DNA of 14,324 bases from an uncultured Eubacteriales bacterium (lineage in GTDB: Bacteria; Bacillota; Clostridia; Oscillospirales; CAG-382): the NCBI GenBank assembly GCA_934479825.1, contig CAKSOW010000046.1, positions 1 to 14,324 on the forward strand, given 5' to 3'. The notes below the pieces were generated by a model. The model was not told where the DNA came from. It made no database searches and saw nothing but the letters and a program-made list of their open reading frames with translations. This document shows, in pieces, positions 6,920 to 14,206 of the stretch; the stretch's first letter is position 1, and each line of letters opens with the position of its first letter. The position numbers were made by a program, and so were the translations under genes.

Positions 6920-7777
6920 ATGTATTCTTTCCCGATTGGCGTCATTCTTGAATCTTTCCGCACGGACCGTTCGACAGCAATCCAAAAAGCCGCTTCCATC
7001 GGCGCAAACGGCATCCAGATGTATGCAACCCAAGGGCAGAACTCGCCCGAAAATCTTTCGGCCTCTGACCGCAAAGCTCTTTTGAAGGAAGTCAAAGACG
7101 CAGGTCTTGTCTTTTCAGCTCTTTGCGGCGACCTTGGCAAAGGATTCGGCAACAAGGACTTAAACCCGGAGCTTATCGAAAAATCCAAGCGTATCGTAGA
7201 ACTGGCGCTTGACCTTGATACAAACGTCGTTACCACGCATATCGGCGTTGTTCCGAACGACAAGAATCACGAACGCTACAAGATCATGCAGGAAGCCTGC
7301 GGAGAGCTTGCACGCTTTGCTGACAGCATGGGAGCGCATTTTGCCATCGAAACCGGCCCTGAAACCTCCGACACGCTCGGCGATTTTCTGGACAGCCTGA
7401 ACTCCACCGGCGTTGCCGTCAACCTTGACCCGGCCAACTTACGCATGGTAACCGGTGATGATCCCGTCAAAGCCGTTCACCGTCTGAAAAAATACATCGT
7501 TCATACCCACGCCAAGGACGGAAACCGTTTGGTTGCCGGCAATCCGGAAATCATTTACGGTGTGGTTCATCCCGTTCCCGTTGAATTCCAGGGCGTTCGC
7601 TTCTTTGAAGAAGTTCCGCTCGGAACTGGTTCGGTCGATTTCCCGGCTTATCTGAAAGCTTTGGAAGAAATCGGATACAGAGGATTTTTAACCATTGAGC
7701 GCGAAGCCGGTGAAACCCCAGAAAAGGATATCGGAATTGCTTACGATTTCCTTAAAAAAGTTATCGCTGAAAACTAA
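6920..7777 (+). CDS. Sugar phosphate isomerase/epimerase, xylose-isomerase-like TIM barrel (first copy)
   Basis: The 285-residue product is of the AP-endonuclease-2 / xylose-isomerase-like TIM-barrel superfamily, soluble and divalent-metal dependent. The usual four metal ligands are visible: Glu144 (AIETGPE), Asp170 (NLDPANL), His195 or His197 (VHTHAKDG) and Glu260 (TIERE). The superfamily includes L-ribulose-5-phosphate 3-epimerases, hydroxypyruvate isomerase and inosose-type enzymes; the substrate cannot be told from sequence alone. The ATG at 6920 follows AGAGAGG (6905-6911) at 8 nt. It is the first gene of an operon with a Gfo/Idh/MocA dehydrogenase 36 nt downstream and a second TIM-barrel isomerase after that, and is divergent from an AraC regulator. 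This context is typical of sugar or polyol catabolism. Confidence 0.9.
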   Translation: MYSFPIGVILESFRTDRSTAIQKAASIGANGIQMYATQGQNSPENLSASDRKALLKEVKDAGLVFSALCGDLGKGFGNKDLNPELIEKSKRIVELALDLDTNVVTTHIGVVPNDKNHERYKIMQEACGELARFADSMGAHFAIETGPETSDTLGDFLDSLNSTGVAVNLDPANLRMVTGDDPVKAVHRLKKYIVHTHAKDGNRLVAGNPEIIYGVVHPVPVEFQGVRFFEEVPLGTGSVDFPAYLKALEEIGYRGFLTIEREAGETPEKDIGIAYDFLKKVIAEN

Positions 7778-7813
7778 CATAATTTATAACATTGACATTA
7801 AGGAGAGATGTTT

Positions 7814-8881
7814 ATGTCTAAGAAAGTAAAGATCGCTTTGATCGGAGCCGGCAATATTGCCAATACGCATCTGGAATCCTATCAGAAAGTACCGGATGCA
7901 GAAATCTATGCAATTTGCGATATCGACGCGGACCGTTTAAAGGAAACAGCAGATAGATTCGGCATTGAACGCCGGTTTGACAGCGTTGACAGCATGTTGG
8001 CCGCCGTCGGAAACGAGCTTGACGCAGCGGATGTATGCGTGTGGAACTGCAATCACGCCGAATGCGCTATCAAGGCGTTGAATGCCGGTTTGAACGTACT
8101 TTGCGAAAAGCCGATGGCTTATAACACCCAACAGGCGATCGCTATGAAAGAAGCTGCCGACAAAAACGGCAAATTGCTCATGATCGGCTTTGTGCTCCGT
8201 TTTTCCAATGACGCCAAAATCGCCAAGGATTTCGTGGATAACGGCTATGTCGGCGATATCTACTATTCGAGAGCACAGTATATCCGCCGTCACGGCGCTC
8301 CGGGCGGTTGGTTCTGCGACAAGGAAAAGAGCGGCGGCGGTCCGGTCATCGACCTTGGCGTACATGTCATCGACTTGACCCGTTATCTGATGGGAAAGCC
8401 CAATCCGGTCAGCGTTTTCGCTTCGGTACAGACCAAGCTTGGCAAACGCGACGATTTAAAGACAGATGTGGGCTGGAAACCGAAAAACGCTAAGGACAGC
8501 GATCCGTGCACGGTAGAAGACTTCGGTACGGCGTTGATCCGTTACGACAACGGCGCGACGACGCTGCTTGAAACAACATACAGCCTGAACGGTCCGGACG
8601 AAGCAAGAAAGCAGCTGTTCGGCACAAAGGGCGGTCTTGATCTGTCAAGCGGCGTAAAGTTATACACCGAGTACAACAAATTCCTTGCAGATGTTTCGGT
8701 CAACACAGCCAACTATAAGAATGCCGGCGACATGTTTGTCGATGAAATGGCACACTTTGTGGACTGTGTGGCAAACGGTACCCCCTGCCGTGCAACAGCC
8801 GAGGACGGCATTACCGTTATGAAAATCCTTGATGCGATTTATGAATCCGGCAGAACCGGACATGAAGTGATCATTAAATAA
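7814..8881 (+). CDS. Gfo/Idh/MocA-family oxidoreductase
   Basis: This is an NAD(P)-dependent sugar or polyol dehydrogenase of the glucose-fructose oxidoreductase / inositol 2-dehydrogenase type. The 355-residue product has an N-terminal Rossmann fold with GAGNIA at 11-16 and CDIDADR at the end of the second strand, the hallmark EKP motif with Lys99, and a C-terminal alpha/beta domain. The catalytic Asp180 and His184 lie in GGPVIDLGVHVIDLTRYLMG. Length is typical. Two ATGs are possible: 7808 lies only 2 nt from the AGGAG core, while 7814 lies 8 nt from it, so 7814 is preferred. The gene sits between two TIM-barrel isomerases, an arrangement seen where a sugar is oxidised to a keto form and then isomerised or epimerised. 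The substrate is unknown. Confidence 0.93.
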   Translation: MSKKVKIALIGAGNIANTHLESYQKVPDAEIYAICDIDADRLKETADRFGIERRFDSVDSMLAAVGNELDAADVCVWNCNHAECAIKALNAGLNVLCEKPMAYNTQQAIAMKEAADKNGKLLMIGFVLRFSNDAKIAKDFVDNGYVGDIYYSRAQYIRRHGAPGGWFCDKEKSGGGPVIDLGVHVIDLTRYLMGKPNPVSVFASVQTKLGKRDDLKTDVGWKPKNAKDSDPCTVEDFGTALIRYDNGATTLLETTYSLNGPDEARKQLFGTKGGLDLSSGVKLYTEYNKFLADVSVNTANYKNAGDMFVDEMAHFVDCVANGTPCRATAEDGITVMKILDAIYESGRTGHEVIIK

Positions 8882-8918
8882 AGCATTCGGGCCATCCGAT
8901 AAAAAGTGAGGAAGAACT

Positions 8919-9785
8919 ATGAAAACATCGGTTACATTATACTCATTTTCACAATATGTAAATGCCGGGAAACTGACGCAGCTTGACTGCGTTTCCAAGG
9001 CGAAAGAAATTGGTTTCGACGGAATTGAATTTACCGAAATCGCCGGCTCCAATCTTGAAGAACAGAAAGAGAACGCACGCAAGCTTCGTGCAGAAGCGGA
9101 AAAAGTCGGTATCGACGTAGTTTCCTACACGATCGGCGCAAGTCTCTATAAGGATACCGAGCAAGAGCGCGATGCCGAAGTGGAGCGTTTAAAGGGTGAG
9201 TTGGATATAGCCGCCCTTTTAGGCGCCAAGCTCATGCGGCACGACGTATGCTACAAACTCGGAGAAAAATGGCCGGCACGCAGTTTTGACGGCATGCTTC
9301 CCTACATCGCGGACAGTGCACGCAAAGTGACGGAATATGCCGAAACGCTCGGCATCTGCACCTGCACGGAAAACCATGGCTATATTGCCCAGGACAGCGA
9401 CCGTGTCGAGCGTCTTTTCAATGCCGTTCATCACGATAACTATGGTTTACTTGTGGATATCGGAAACTTTATTTGTGCGGATGAGGACACATCCCTTGCG
9501 GTATCGCGCGTTGCGCCGTATGCCATTCATGTGCATGTCAAGGATTTCATGATCCGTAACGAACCGATCGGGCCTTGCAAGAATCCCACGCGCGGCGGCC
9601 GGTATTTTGCCGGTGTAGTTGTCGGCGAGGGCGACATTCCGGTCAAGCGCAATCTTGCCATTTTGAAGAGAGCCGGCTACAACGGATATCTGACGGTGGA
9701 ATACGAGGGCAGTGAGGACTGCATTGCCGGCATTTCCCGCGGCTTATCCAACTTAAAGGGAATTCTTAAAGAATTAGACTGGTAA
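8919..9785 (+). CDS. Sugar phosphate isomerase/epimerase, xylose-isomerase-like TIM barrel (second copy)
   Basis: The 288-residue product is of the same superfamily as the first operon gene but is clearly a different subfamily, not a recent duplicate. Metal ligands are Glu151 (CTENHG), Asp180 (LVDIGNF), His204 or His206 (IHVHVKD) and Glu261 (TVEYEG). The stretch KNPTRGGRYFAGVVVGEGDIP before the last strands is the usual substrate-loop region ('G.G.ID' type). The ATG at 8919 follows GTGAGGAAG about 6 nt upstream, 37 nt after the dehydrogenase stop. It is the last gene of the operon, and a terminator begins 42 nt after its stop. Role: probably epimerisation or isomerisation of the keto-sugar made by the neighbouring dehydrogenase; the exact reaction cannot be assigned. 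Confidence 0.9.
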   Translation: MKTSVTLYSFSQYVNAGKLTQLDCVSKAKEIGFDGIEFTEIAGSNLEEQKENARKLRAEAEKVGIDVVSYTIGASLYKDTEQERDAEVERLKGELDIAALLGAKLMRHDVCYKLGEKWPARSFDGMLPYIADSARKVTEYAETLGICTCTENHGYIAQDSDRVERLFNAVHHDNYGLLVDIGNFICADEDTSLAVSRVAPYAIHVHVKDFMIRNEPIGPCKNPTRGGRYFAGVVVGEGDIPVKRNLAILKRAGYNGYLTVEYEGSEDCIAGISRGLSNLKGILKELDW

Positions 9786-9826
9786 GATATCGCTTTTTGC
9801 AAAACGGGCAAAAGTTTGCCGATATT

Positions 9827-9864
9827 AAGCCGCACGGTGCGATTATACGCGCCGTGCGGCTTTT
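9827..9864 (+). terminator. Terminator after the isomerase/dehydrogenase operon
   Basis: AAGCCGCACGG (9827-9837) pairs with 9852-9862. With TGCG/CGCG (three pairs plus one T-G) the stem is 15 bp around the loop ATTATA, followed by TTTT. The outer 11 bp equal those of 4738-4772. A weaker hairpin with outer arms ATATCG (9787-9792) / CGATAT (9820-9825) lies just before it. Confidence 0.8.
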
Positions 9865-9880
9865 CGTTTCCGGAAAGCCC

Positions 9881-9940
9881 GGAAAGAGGCTCTTAAGGAA
9901 ATTTTCTCTTTTCGAAAAGTTCCTCTAAGAGCCTCTTTCC
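9881..9940. repeat. 60-nt palindromic hairpin, solo member of the repeat family
   Basis: GGAAAGAGGCTCTTA (9881-9895) pairs perfectly with 9926-9940. After a one-base bulge, AGGAA/TTCCT extends the stem to 20 bp. CCGGAAAGCCCGGAAAGAG at its left also occurs near 4882, and GGAAAGAGGCTCTTA with a similar inner part occurs in reverse near 5787-5802 in locus 1. It follows the terminator but has no 11-bp core, so it looks like an arm fragment. Confidence 0.75.
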
Positions 9941-9971
9941 AAATATCATAAATCTGTATAATACGCACAAA

Positions 9972-10005
9972 TAAATAGACAAATTTTATCTATATTGTCT
10001 ATTTA
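9972..10005. promoter_or_regulatory. Inverted-repeat operator upstream of the first solute-binding protein
   Basis: TAAATAGACAA (9972-9982) and TTGTCTATTTA (9995-10005) are a perfect 11-bp inverted repeat with a 12-nt spacer. The right arm overlaps the -35 box TTTACA (10002-10007). This fits a repressor or activator site. TTGTCT also occurs at 6819-6824 between the AraC gene and its operon, a weak hint of a shared regulator. Confidence 0.6.
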
Positions 10006-10031
10006 CAGCAACTGCCTTTTTGTGGTAAAAT
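10002..10031 (+). promoter_or_regulatory. Promoter of the first solute-binding protein gene
   Basis: TTTACA (10002-10007), 18 nt, TAAAAT (10026-10031). The same -35 and spacing occur before the second paralogue (11693-11722). The -35 overlaps the operator-like inverted repeat. Confidence 0.6.
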
Positions 10032-10063
10032 AATATTATCCGAAAAATGATAAAAGGAAAGGG

Positions 10064-11545
10064 ATGTGCATTTTTACTATGCTCAAAAAACTGCTTGCAG
10101 CACTGCTTGTCGCCGGTACGGTCTTTACCTTGGCCGCCTGCGATGGACAGGACAAAAAAGACCCGGAAGTCAAGCTGGACAGCCAGACTGAACAGCCCGA
10201 TGATACGCAAAACACAGATGTGGCTTCGGACGAAATCGATTATGACGCGATTCTCTCCAAAGAAAAGTATGACGGCTATAATTACCGTATGCTTGTCCGC
10301 AAAGGCGCGACAAAGAGCCAGTATTTTGAAGAAGGCCAAGAGGATATCGTAGACGACGCGATCTACCGCCGTAATAAGGCCGTTGAAGAGAAATATGGTA
10401 TTACCATTTCCGCCTCGGAATCTTCTCAGGGCAACTATGACACTGACGCACTCAACTCTATTTTAGCCGGCGATGACGCATACGACATCATATTCACGCA
10501 TTCCCGTGCAGCGTTTGCTTATGCTGTTCAGGGCGCTGGTTACAACATTCACGATATTTCTACCATCCACATGGATATGCCGTGGTGGTCAAAAAACATC
10601 AATGACAACTGTACCGTAAACGGCAAACTCTATGTTTTGGACGGCGACATCTCCCTTTCCGGTCTGTCAAGCGCTATGTGTCTTTTGTTCAACAAGCGCA
10701 TTTTTGATGAAAAAGGCTTTGATTACCCCTATGAAATGGTCAAAGAGGGCGATTGGACGTTTGACGAATTTGCCTATCTTGCCAAAAAAGGCGCAGAAGA
10801 TCTCAACGGCGACGGCGTTATGAAACCGGAGGACGATCAATATGGCTTTGTGACGGCTGAGTGGGAAGCGCCGATCAACATTCTTTACGCCGGAGGCGAA
10901 AAGATCTACAACATAGACGACCAGGGCGAATTGCAGTTAACGCTGTATTCCAACAAGACGGTTGAGATCTTCGACGAATTTTTCAGCTTGATGAATAACG
11001 AGGCTTGTTTCCTGCGGTTCCAAGAGGGCAACATCAACTATTCCGGTCCGGATATTTTCCAGGGCGGCCGTGCGATGATCGCTTCCGGCGGTTTAGGTTC
11101 TGCACAAGGACTTCGCAACATGGACGACGATTTCGGTATCATTCCGTATCCGAAATTTGACGAAAACGATGAATATTCCACCGCTATTAACGGTGCCGCA
11201 CCGCTTATTATCATTCCGATCAGTGTTTCGGATGTAGAGCGCACGGGCGCTATTACCGAAGCGCTTTGTGCATACAGTCACAGAGATGTCATTCCGGCGT
11301 TCTATGAAAAGTCGCTCAAATCCAAATACGCACGTGATGAAGAATCCGAAGAAATGATGGATATTATCAAGGACAGCATTATCTATGACCTCGGCTATGT
11401 GTCCGGCGGTCCGTTGCAGTCGGTCGGTCGTGAGCTTGCCAAGAGCTCCACACACGATTTCTCATCGTTCTATGCAGCAAGAGAAAGTTCTGCAAAAAAA
11501 TCAGTGGAAGAGTTCAACAGGGATTACGGCGGAGTCGGCCGATAA
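10064..11545 (+). CDS. Extracellular solute-binding lipoprotein, sugar ABC-importer type (first paralogue)
   Basis: This is a 493-residue membrane-anchored binding protein of the kind that delivers sugars or oligosaccharides to an ABC importer at the outer face of the membrane. The signal peptide ends in lipobox LAAC (Cys26). An acidic linker (about 27-65) follows, then the two-lobed binding domain with DAIYRRNKAVEEKYGI, AGDDAYDIIF, LYVLDGDIS and LLFNKRIFDEKGFDYPY. DLNGDGVMKPED (246-257) is a Ca-binding EF-hand-like loop common in this family. The ATG at 10064 has AAAGGA (10053-10058) at good spacing; the ATG at 10079 aligns better with the paralogue's MLKK start but lies far from any ribosome site, so the start is uncertain by five codons. 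No permease or ATPase is in the window. About three quarters of residues match the next gene. Confidence 0.9.
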   Translation: MCIFTMLKKLLAALLVAGTVFTLAACDGQDKKDPEVKLDSQTEQPDDTQNTDVASDEIDYDAILSKEKYDGYNYRMLVRKGATKSQYFEEGQEDIVDDAIYRRNKAVEEKYGITISASESSQGNYDTDALNSILAGDDAYDIIFTHSRAAFAYAVQGAGYNIHDISTIHMDMPWWSKNINDNCTVNGKLYVLDGDISLSGLSSAMCLLFNKRIFDEKGFDYPYEMVKEGDWTFDEFAYLAKKGAEDLNGDGVMKPEDDQYGFVTAEWEAPINILYAGGEKIYNIDDQGELQLTLYSNKTVEIFDEFFSLMNNEACFLRFQEGNINYSGPDIFQGGRAMIASGGLGSAQGLRNMDDDFGIIPYPKFDENDEYSTAINGAAPLIIIPISVSDVERTGAITEALCAYSHRDVIPAFYEKSLKSKYARDEESEEMMDIIKDSIIYDLGYVSGGPLQSVGRELAKSSTHDFSSFYAARESSAKKSVEEFNRDYGGVGR

Positions 11546-11586
11546 GCTTTTTGGGTTTATTAGATCCACTGTTTTGGACAAAAAAT

Positions 11587-11634
11587 GCGCCATGCAAGAC
11601 ATTTTTACCGTTTCTTGCATGGCGCTGATTTTTT
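11587..11634 (+). terminator. Terminator between the two solute-binding protein genes
   Basis: GCGCCATGCAAG (11587-11598) pairs perfectly with 11614-11625 (12 bp, loop of 15 nt), followed by TGATTTTTT. It lies 41 nt after the stop of the first paralogue, so the second one needs its own promoter. Confidence 0.85.
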
Positions 11635-11692
11635 CGACCAAATTTTGTGCAGTTTTCATAAAATAATTCCAAATATTTGTGGAAATCGCCTC

Positions 11693-11722
11693 TTTACAAC
11701 CCTTATCCGGATGTGCTACAAT
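11693..11722 (+). promoter_or_regulatory. Promoter of the second solute-binding protein gene
   Basis: TTTACA (11693-11698), 18 nt, TACAAT (11717-11722), with TGC directly before the -10 (extended -10). The 11-bp operator seen before the first paralogue is absent here, so the two genes may be regulated differently. Confidence 0.65.
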
Positions 11723-11750
11723 AATCACATCATAGGAAAGGAGTGAGCAA

Positions 11751-13208
11751 ATGTTAAAGAAAATATTTGCAGCATTGCTTGTTGTCAGTGCGGTTCTCAC
11801 CATGACTGCCTGCGACAAAGAGGACAAAAAACCGGATCCCACACCGGATACGAAAACAGAACAGCCGGGTAACACCGATGACAAATCGGATGTAACGACC
11901 GGCGAAATCGATTACGAGGCCGATCTTTCCACTGAAAAGTACGATGGCTACGATTACCGCATTTTAGTCCGCAAGGGCTGGCTGGACGGCCAGTATCAGG
12001 AAGAAAGCCAAGAGGATGTCGTTTCCGACGCAATCTATCGCCGTAACAAAGAGGTAGAGGAACGTTTCGGTATCACCATTTCCGCTTCTGAATCTTCCAG
12101 CAACGACTATGAATTCGACGCACTCAACTCGATCTTAGCCGGCGACGACGCCTACGACATTATTTTTGCGCATTCCCGTGCGGCTTTCACCTATGCGGTA
12201 CAGGGTGCAGCGATGAACGTTCTCGATATTGATACCATTCACATGGATAAACCGTGGTGGTCGAAGAACATCGTAGATAACTGCTCGCTTAACAACCGTT
12301 TGTATGTGCTTGACGGCGATATCTCCAAAGACGGTCTGTCGGAGGCCATGTGTTTGTTATTCAACAAGCGTCTTTTTGATGAAAAGGGCTTTGATTACCC
12401 CTATGAAATGGTCAAAGACGGCGATTGGACATTTGATGAATTCGCCTATCTTGCCAAAAAGGGCGGCGCGGACTTAAACGGTGACGGTGTTATCAATCCG
12501 GAGGACGACCAATACGGTTTTGTTTGCTTTGAATGGGGCGCACCGATTTCGATCCTTTATACCGGCGGTCAGAAGATCTACGGCAAGGACGACGAGGGCA
12601 AATTTGCACTCACGCTTTATTCTAACAAGACCGTTGAAATTTTCGATGAATTTTTCAGCTTGCTGAATAACGAAGCCTGCTACATCAGCAACACCAACAA
12701 ACAGGTTTACTATTCGGATATTTTCAAAGCCGGCCGCGCTATGATGGCCAACGGTTCCTTAGGCGATGCCCAGGGACTTCGCAACATGGACGACGATTTC
12801 GGTATTATCCCGTATCCGAAGTTCAGTGAAGATGATGAATACGCATCGATCATCAACGGTCATGCACCGCTTGCCCTGATTCCGATTACGGTATCTGATG
12901 CCAACCGCACCGGTGCGATTACGGAAGCGCTCTGCGCTTATGGTTCCAAGTACGTCATTCCGGCGTTCTATGAAGTATCGTTAAAGACCAAGTATGCGCG
13001 CGATGAAGAGTCCGAAGAAATGATGGATATCATCAAGGACAGCATTGTCTATGATATTGGTTATGTGGCCGGCGGCCCGTTCCAGTCGGTCGGACGCGAT
13101 CTTTCGTTAACTACGACGCACGATTTCTCGTCGTTCTATGCGGCAAGAGAAGCAAGCGGCAAGAAGACTATTGAGGAATTCAATGCGGATTACGGCGGAC
13201 TCAAATAG
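11751..13208 (+). CDS. Extracellular solute-binding lipoprotein, sugar ABC-importer type (second paralogue)
   Basis: The 485-residue product is a tandem paralogue of the preceding gene. The signal peptide has KK at 3-4 and lipobox MTAC (Cys21). An acidic linker (about 22-58) is followed by the binding domain with the same landmarks (DAIYRRNKEVEERFGI, AGDDAYDIIF, LYVLDGDIS) and the EF-hand-like loop DLNGDGVINPED (241-252). The ATG at 11751 follows AAAGGAG at 8 nt. Long stretches are identical (GFDYPYEMVK, YARDEESEEMMDIIKDSI), whereas differences cluster in a few loops, such as GWLDGQYQEES against GATKSQYFEEG and YISNTNKQVYYS against FLRFQEGNINYSGP. That pattern suggests a change of ligand after duplication. 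It probably shares permeases encoded elsewhere. Confidence 0.9.
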   Translation: MLKKIFAALLVVSAVLTMTACDKEDKKPDPTPDTKTEQPGNTDDKSDVTTGEIDYEADLSTEKYDGYDYRILVRKGWLDGQYQEESQEDVVSDAIYRRNKEVEERFGITISASESSSNDYEFDALNSILAGDDAYDIIFAHSRAAFTYAVQGAAMNVLDIDTIHMDKPWWSKNIVDNCSLNNRLYVLDGDISKDGLSEAMCLLFNKRLFDEKGFDYPYEMVKDGDWTFDEFAYLAKKGGADLNGDGVINPEDDQYGFVCFEWGAPISILYTGGQKIYGKDDEGKFALTLYSNKTVEIFDEFFSLLNNEACYISNTNKQVYYSDIFKAGRAMMANGSLGDAQGLRNMDDDFGIIPYPKFSEDDEYASIINGHAPLALIPITVSDANRTGAITEALCAYGSKYVIPAFYEVSLKTKYARDEESEEMMDIIKDSIVYDIGYVAGGPFQSVGRDLSLTTTHDFSSFYAAREASGKKTIEEFNADYGGLK

Positions 13209-13256
13209 GAAAAATCAGCCTTTGAAAAAGCTTTAACTTTTGAGGCAAGGCAAAAA

Positions 13257-13300
13257 CATGCCGCGCAGCACGACCACGTGCTGTGCGGCATGTTTCCTTT
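13257..13300 (+). terminator. Terminator after the second solute-binding protein gene
   Basis: CATGCCGCGCAGCACG (13257-13272) pairs with 13277-13292 (16 bp with one G-T pair, loop ACCA), followed by TTTCCTTT. An A-run on the other side (AAAAA, 13252-13256) means it could also stop transcription from the right. Confidence 0.75.
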
Positions 13301-13519
13301 TAAGAAACTTTTCTTTTCCCGAAAAGTTTCTTAAAAAGACGATTTTGGGTGCTTTTCGTTTTACGAAAAGCAAGTAAGGGACGGTTTTTCTGTTACTTTT
13401 TGCGGCGTGCCGCAGGCTCCCAAAAGTCCCCAAGGACGTTTTAACGTTACTTTTTCGCTTGTACGAAAAAGTAACCAAAAAGTACACCGAGGGCTGCGGC
13501 CCTCTGGACTCCCGGGGAA

Positions 13520-13600
13520 CGGTTCAAAGCTCTGCACAGGCGTACTTTTTATAGAAATTGAAGCGATTTATCTCTAAAACAGTTTCAATGCTTTGAACCG
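13520..13600 (+). repeat. Core C, 81 nt, bounded by 11-bp inverted repeats
   Basis: CGGTTCAAAGC (13520-13530) and GCTTTGAACCG (13590-13600) are perfect inverted repeats exactly 59 nt apart, as in core A. The interior is recognisably related to core A but diverged (both have TCTGnACAGG and ATAGAA). Confidence 0.85.
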
Positions 13601-14093
13601 GTACGACAGGGTAACTTTACTGCGTAAGGATTTGAGGGGATTTATAAAAAGGCAAGCTCCGATTTGGGTGGACAGCAGGTTATGTGTTTCAGGAAAAGGG
13701 AGAGTTTGGCGGGAAGTTGTTTTTGAGAGGACAGTAAGTCATTTTTGAGAAAAAGAAAAGCTTTGTGCGAGAGTGTAAAAATCCAATTTTCTGCATCTAT
13801 GCAAACCAAAGATTTATACCAAACTTTCTTTTCGCTCACATCGGTTTCCCGTTTTTGCCGCAACAAAGATAACGTGCAGCTCCACTTTTAAAGACAGCTT
13901 GCGGCGTCAAGCCCCAGCACTAACCAACCAAAGTCAAAATCCGGATATTTAGCGATAGTCTCCTTGAAACATGGTCGTCTTGTTCGCGTCCGCTCACAAT
14001 ACTCCCTGTTTCGGCGGTCTCCGACACGCCAAAACTTGCCACCGGCAACTTGTGACGCGTCCGAGCGTTTGCTCCCAAGCTACCCTTTCGCAC
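13601..14093. repeat. Interior of locus 2, inverted relative to locus 1
   Basis: Positions 13641-13734 align without gaps to the reverse complement of 5382-5475 (about 82 of 94 identical by eye), and 13857-13877 is the exact reverse complement of 5185-5205. The order of the two blocks is also reversed, so the whole interior is flipped. Locus 2 has about 60 nt more, mainly between 13880 and 14093. No gene is recognised. Confidence 0.75.
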
Positions 14094-14206
14094 CGGTTCA
14101 AAACATGGCCGTGCGTATTTGCGCACTTATAAATTTTTGCAAAAAATCTTAATACGCCGAACGTTTTAAATTTTACTTAAAATCCCACCGCACGGGTTTT
14201 GAACCG
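14094..14206 (-). repeat. Core D, 113 nt, bounded by 11-bp inverted repeats
   Basis: CGGTTCAAAAC (14094-14104) and GTTTTGAACCG (14196-14206) are perfect inverted repeats. After a 4-nt bulge the stem continues with CCGTGCG (14109-14115) and CGCACGG (14189-14195). The interior resembles core B in its own orientation. The innermost pairs (A-T, C-G) are a third compensated version. Confidence 0.85.

Noticed and set aside
6755..7033. Longer AraC reading starting at 7033
   Set aside because: It would run through both divergent promoters and into the first isomerase gene; the ATG at 6754 has its own ribosome site.
11667..11684. TTCCA/TGGAA inverted repeat before the second binding-protein gene as an operator
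   Set aside because: Arms of only 5 bp in AT-rich DNA; too weak to claim.
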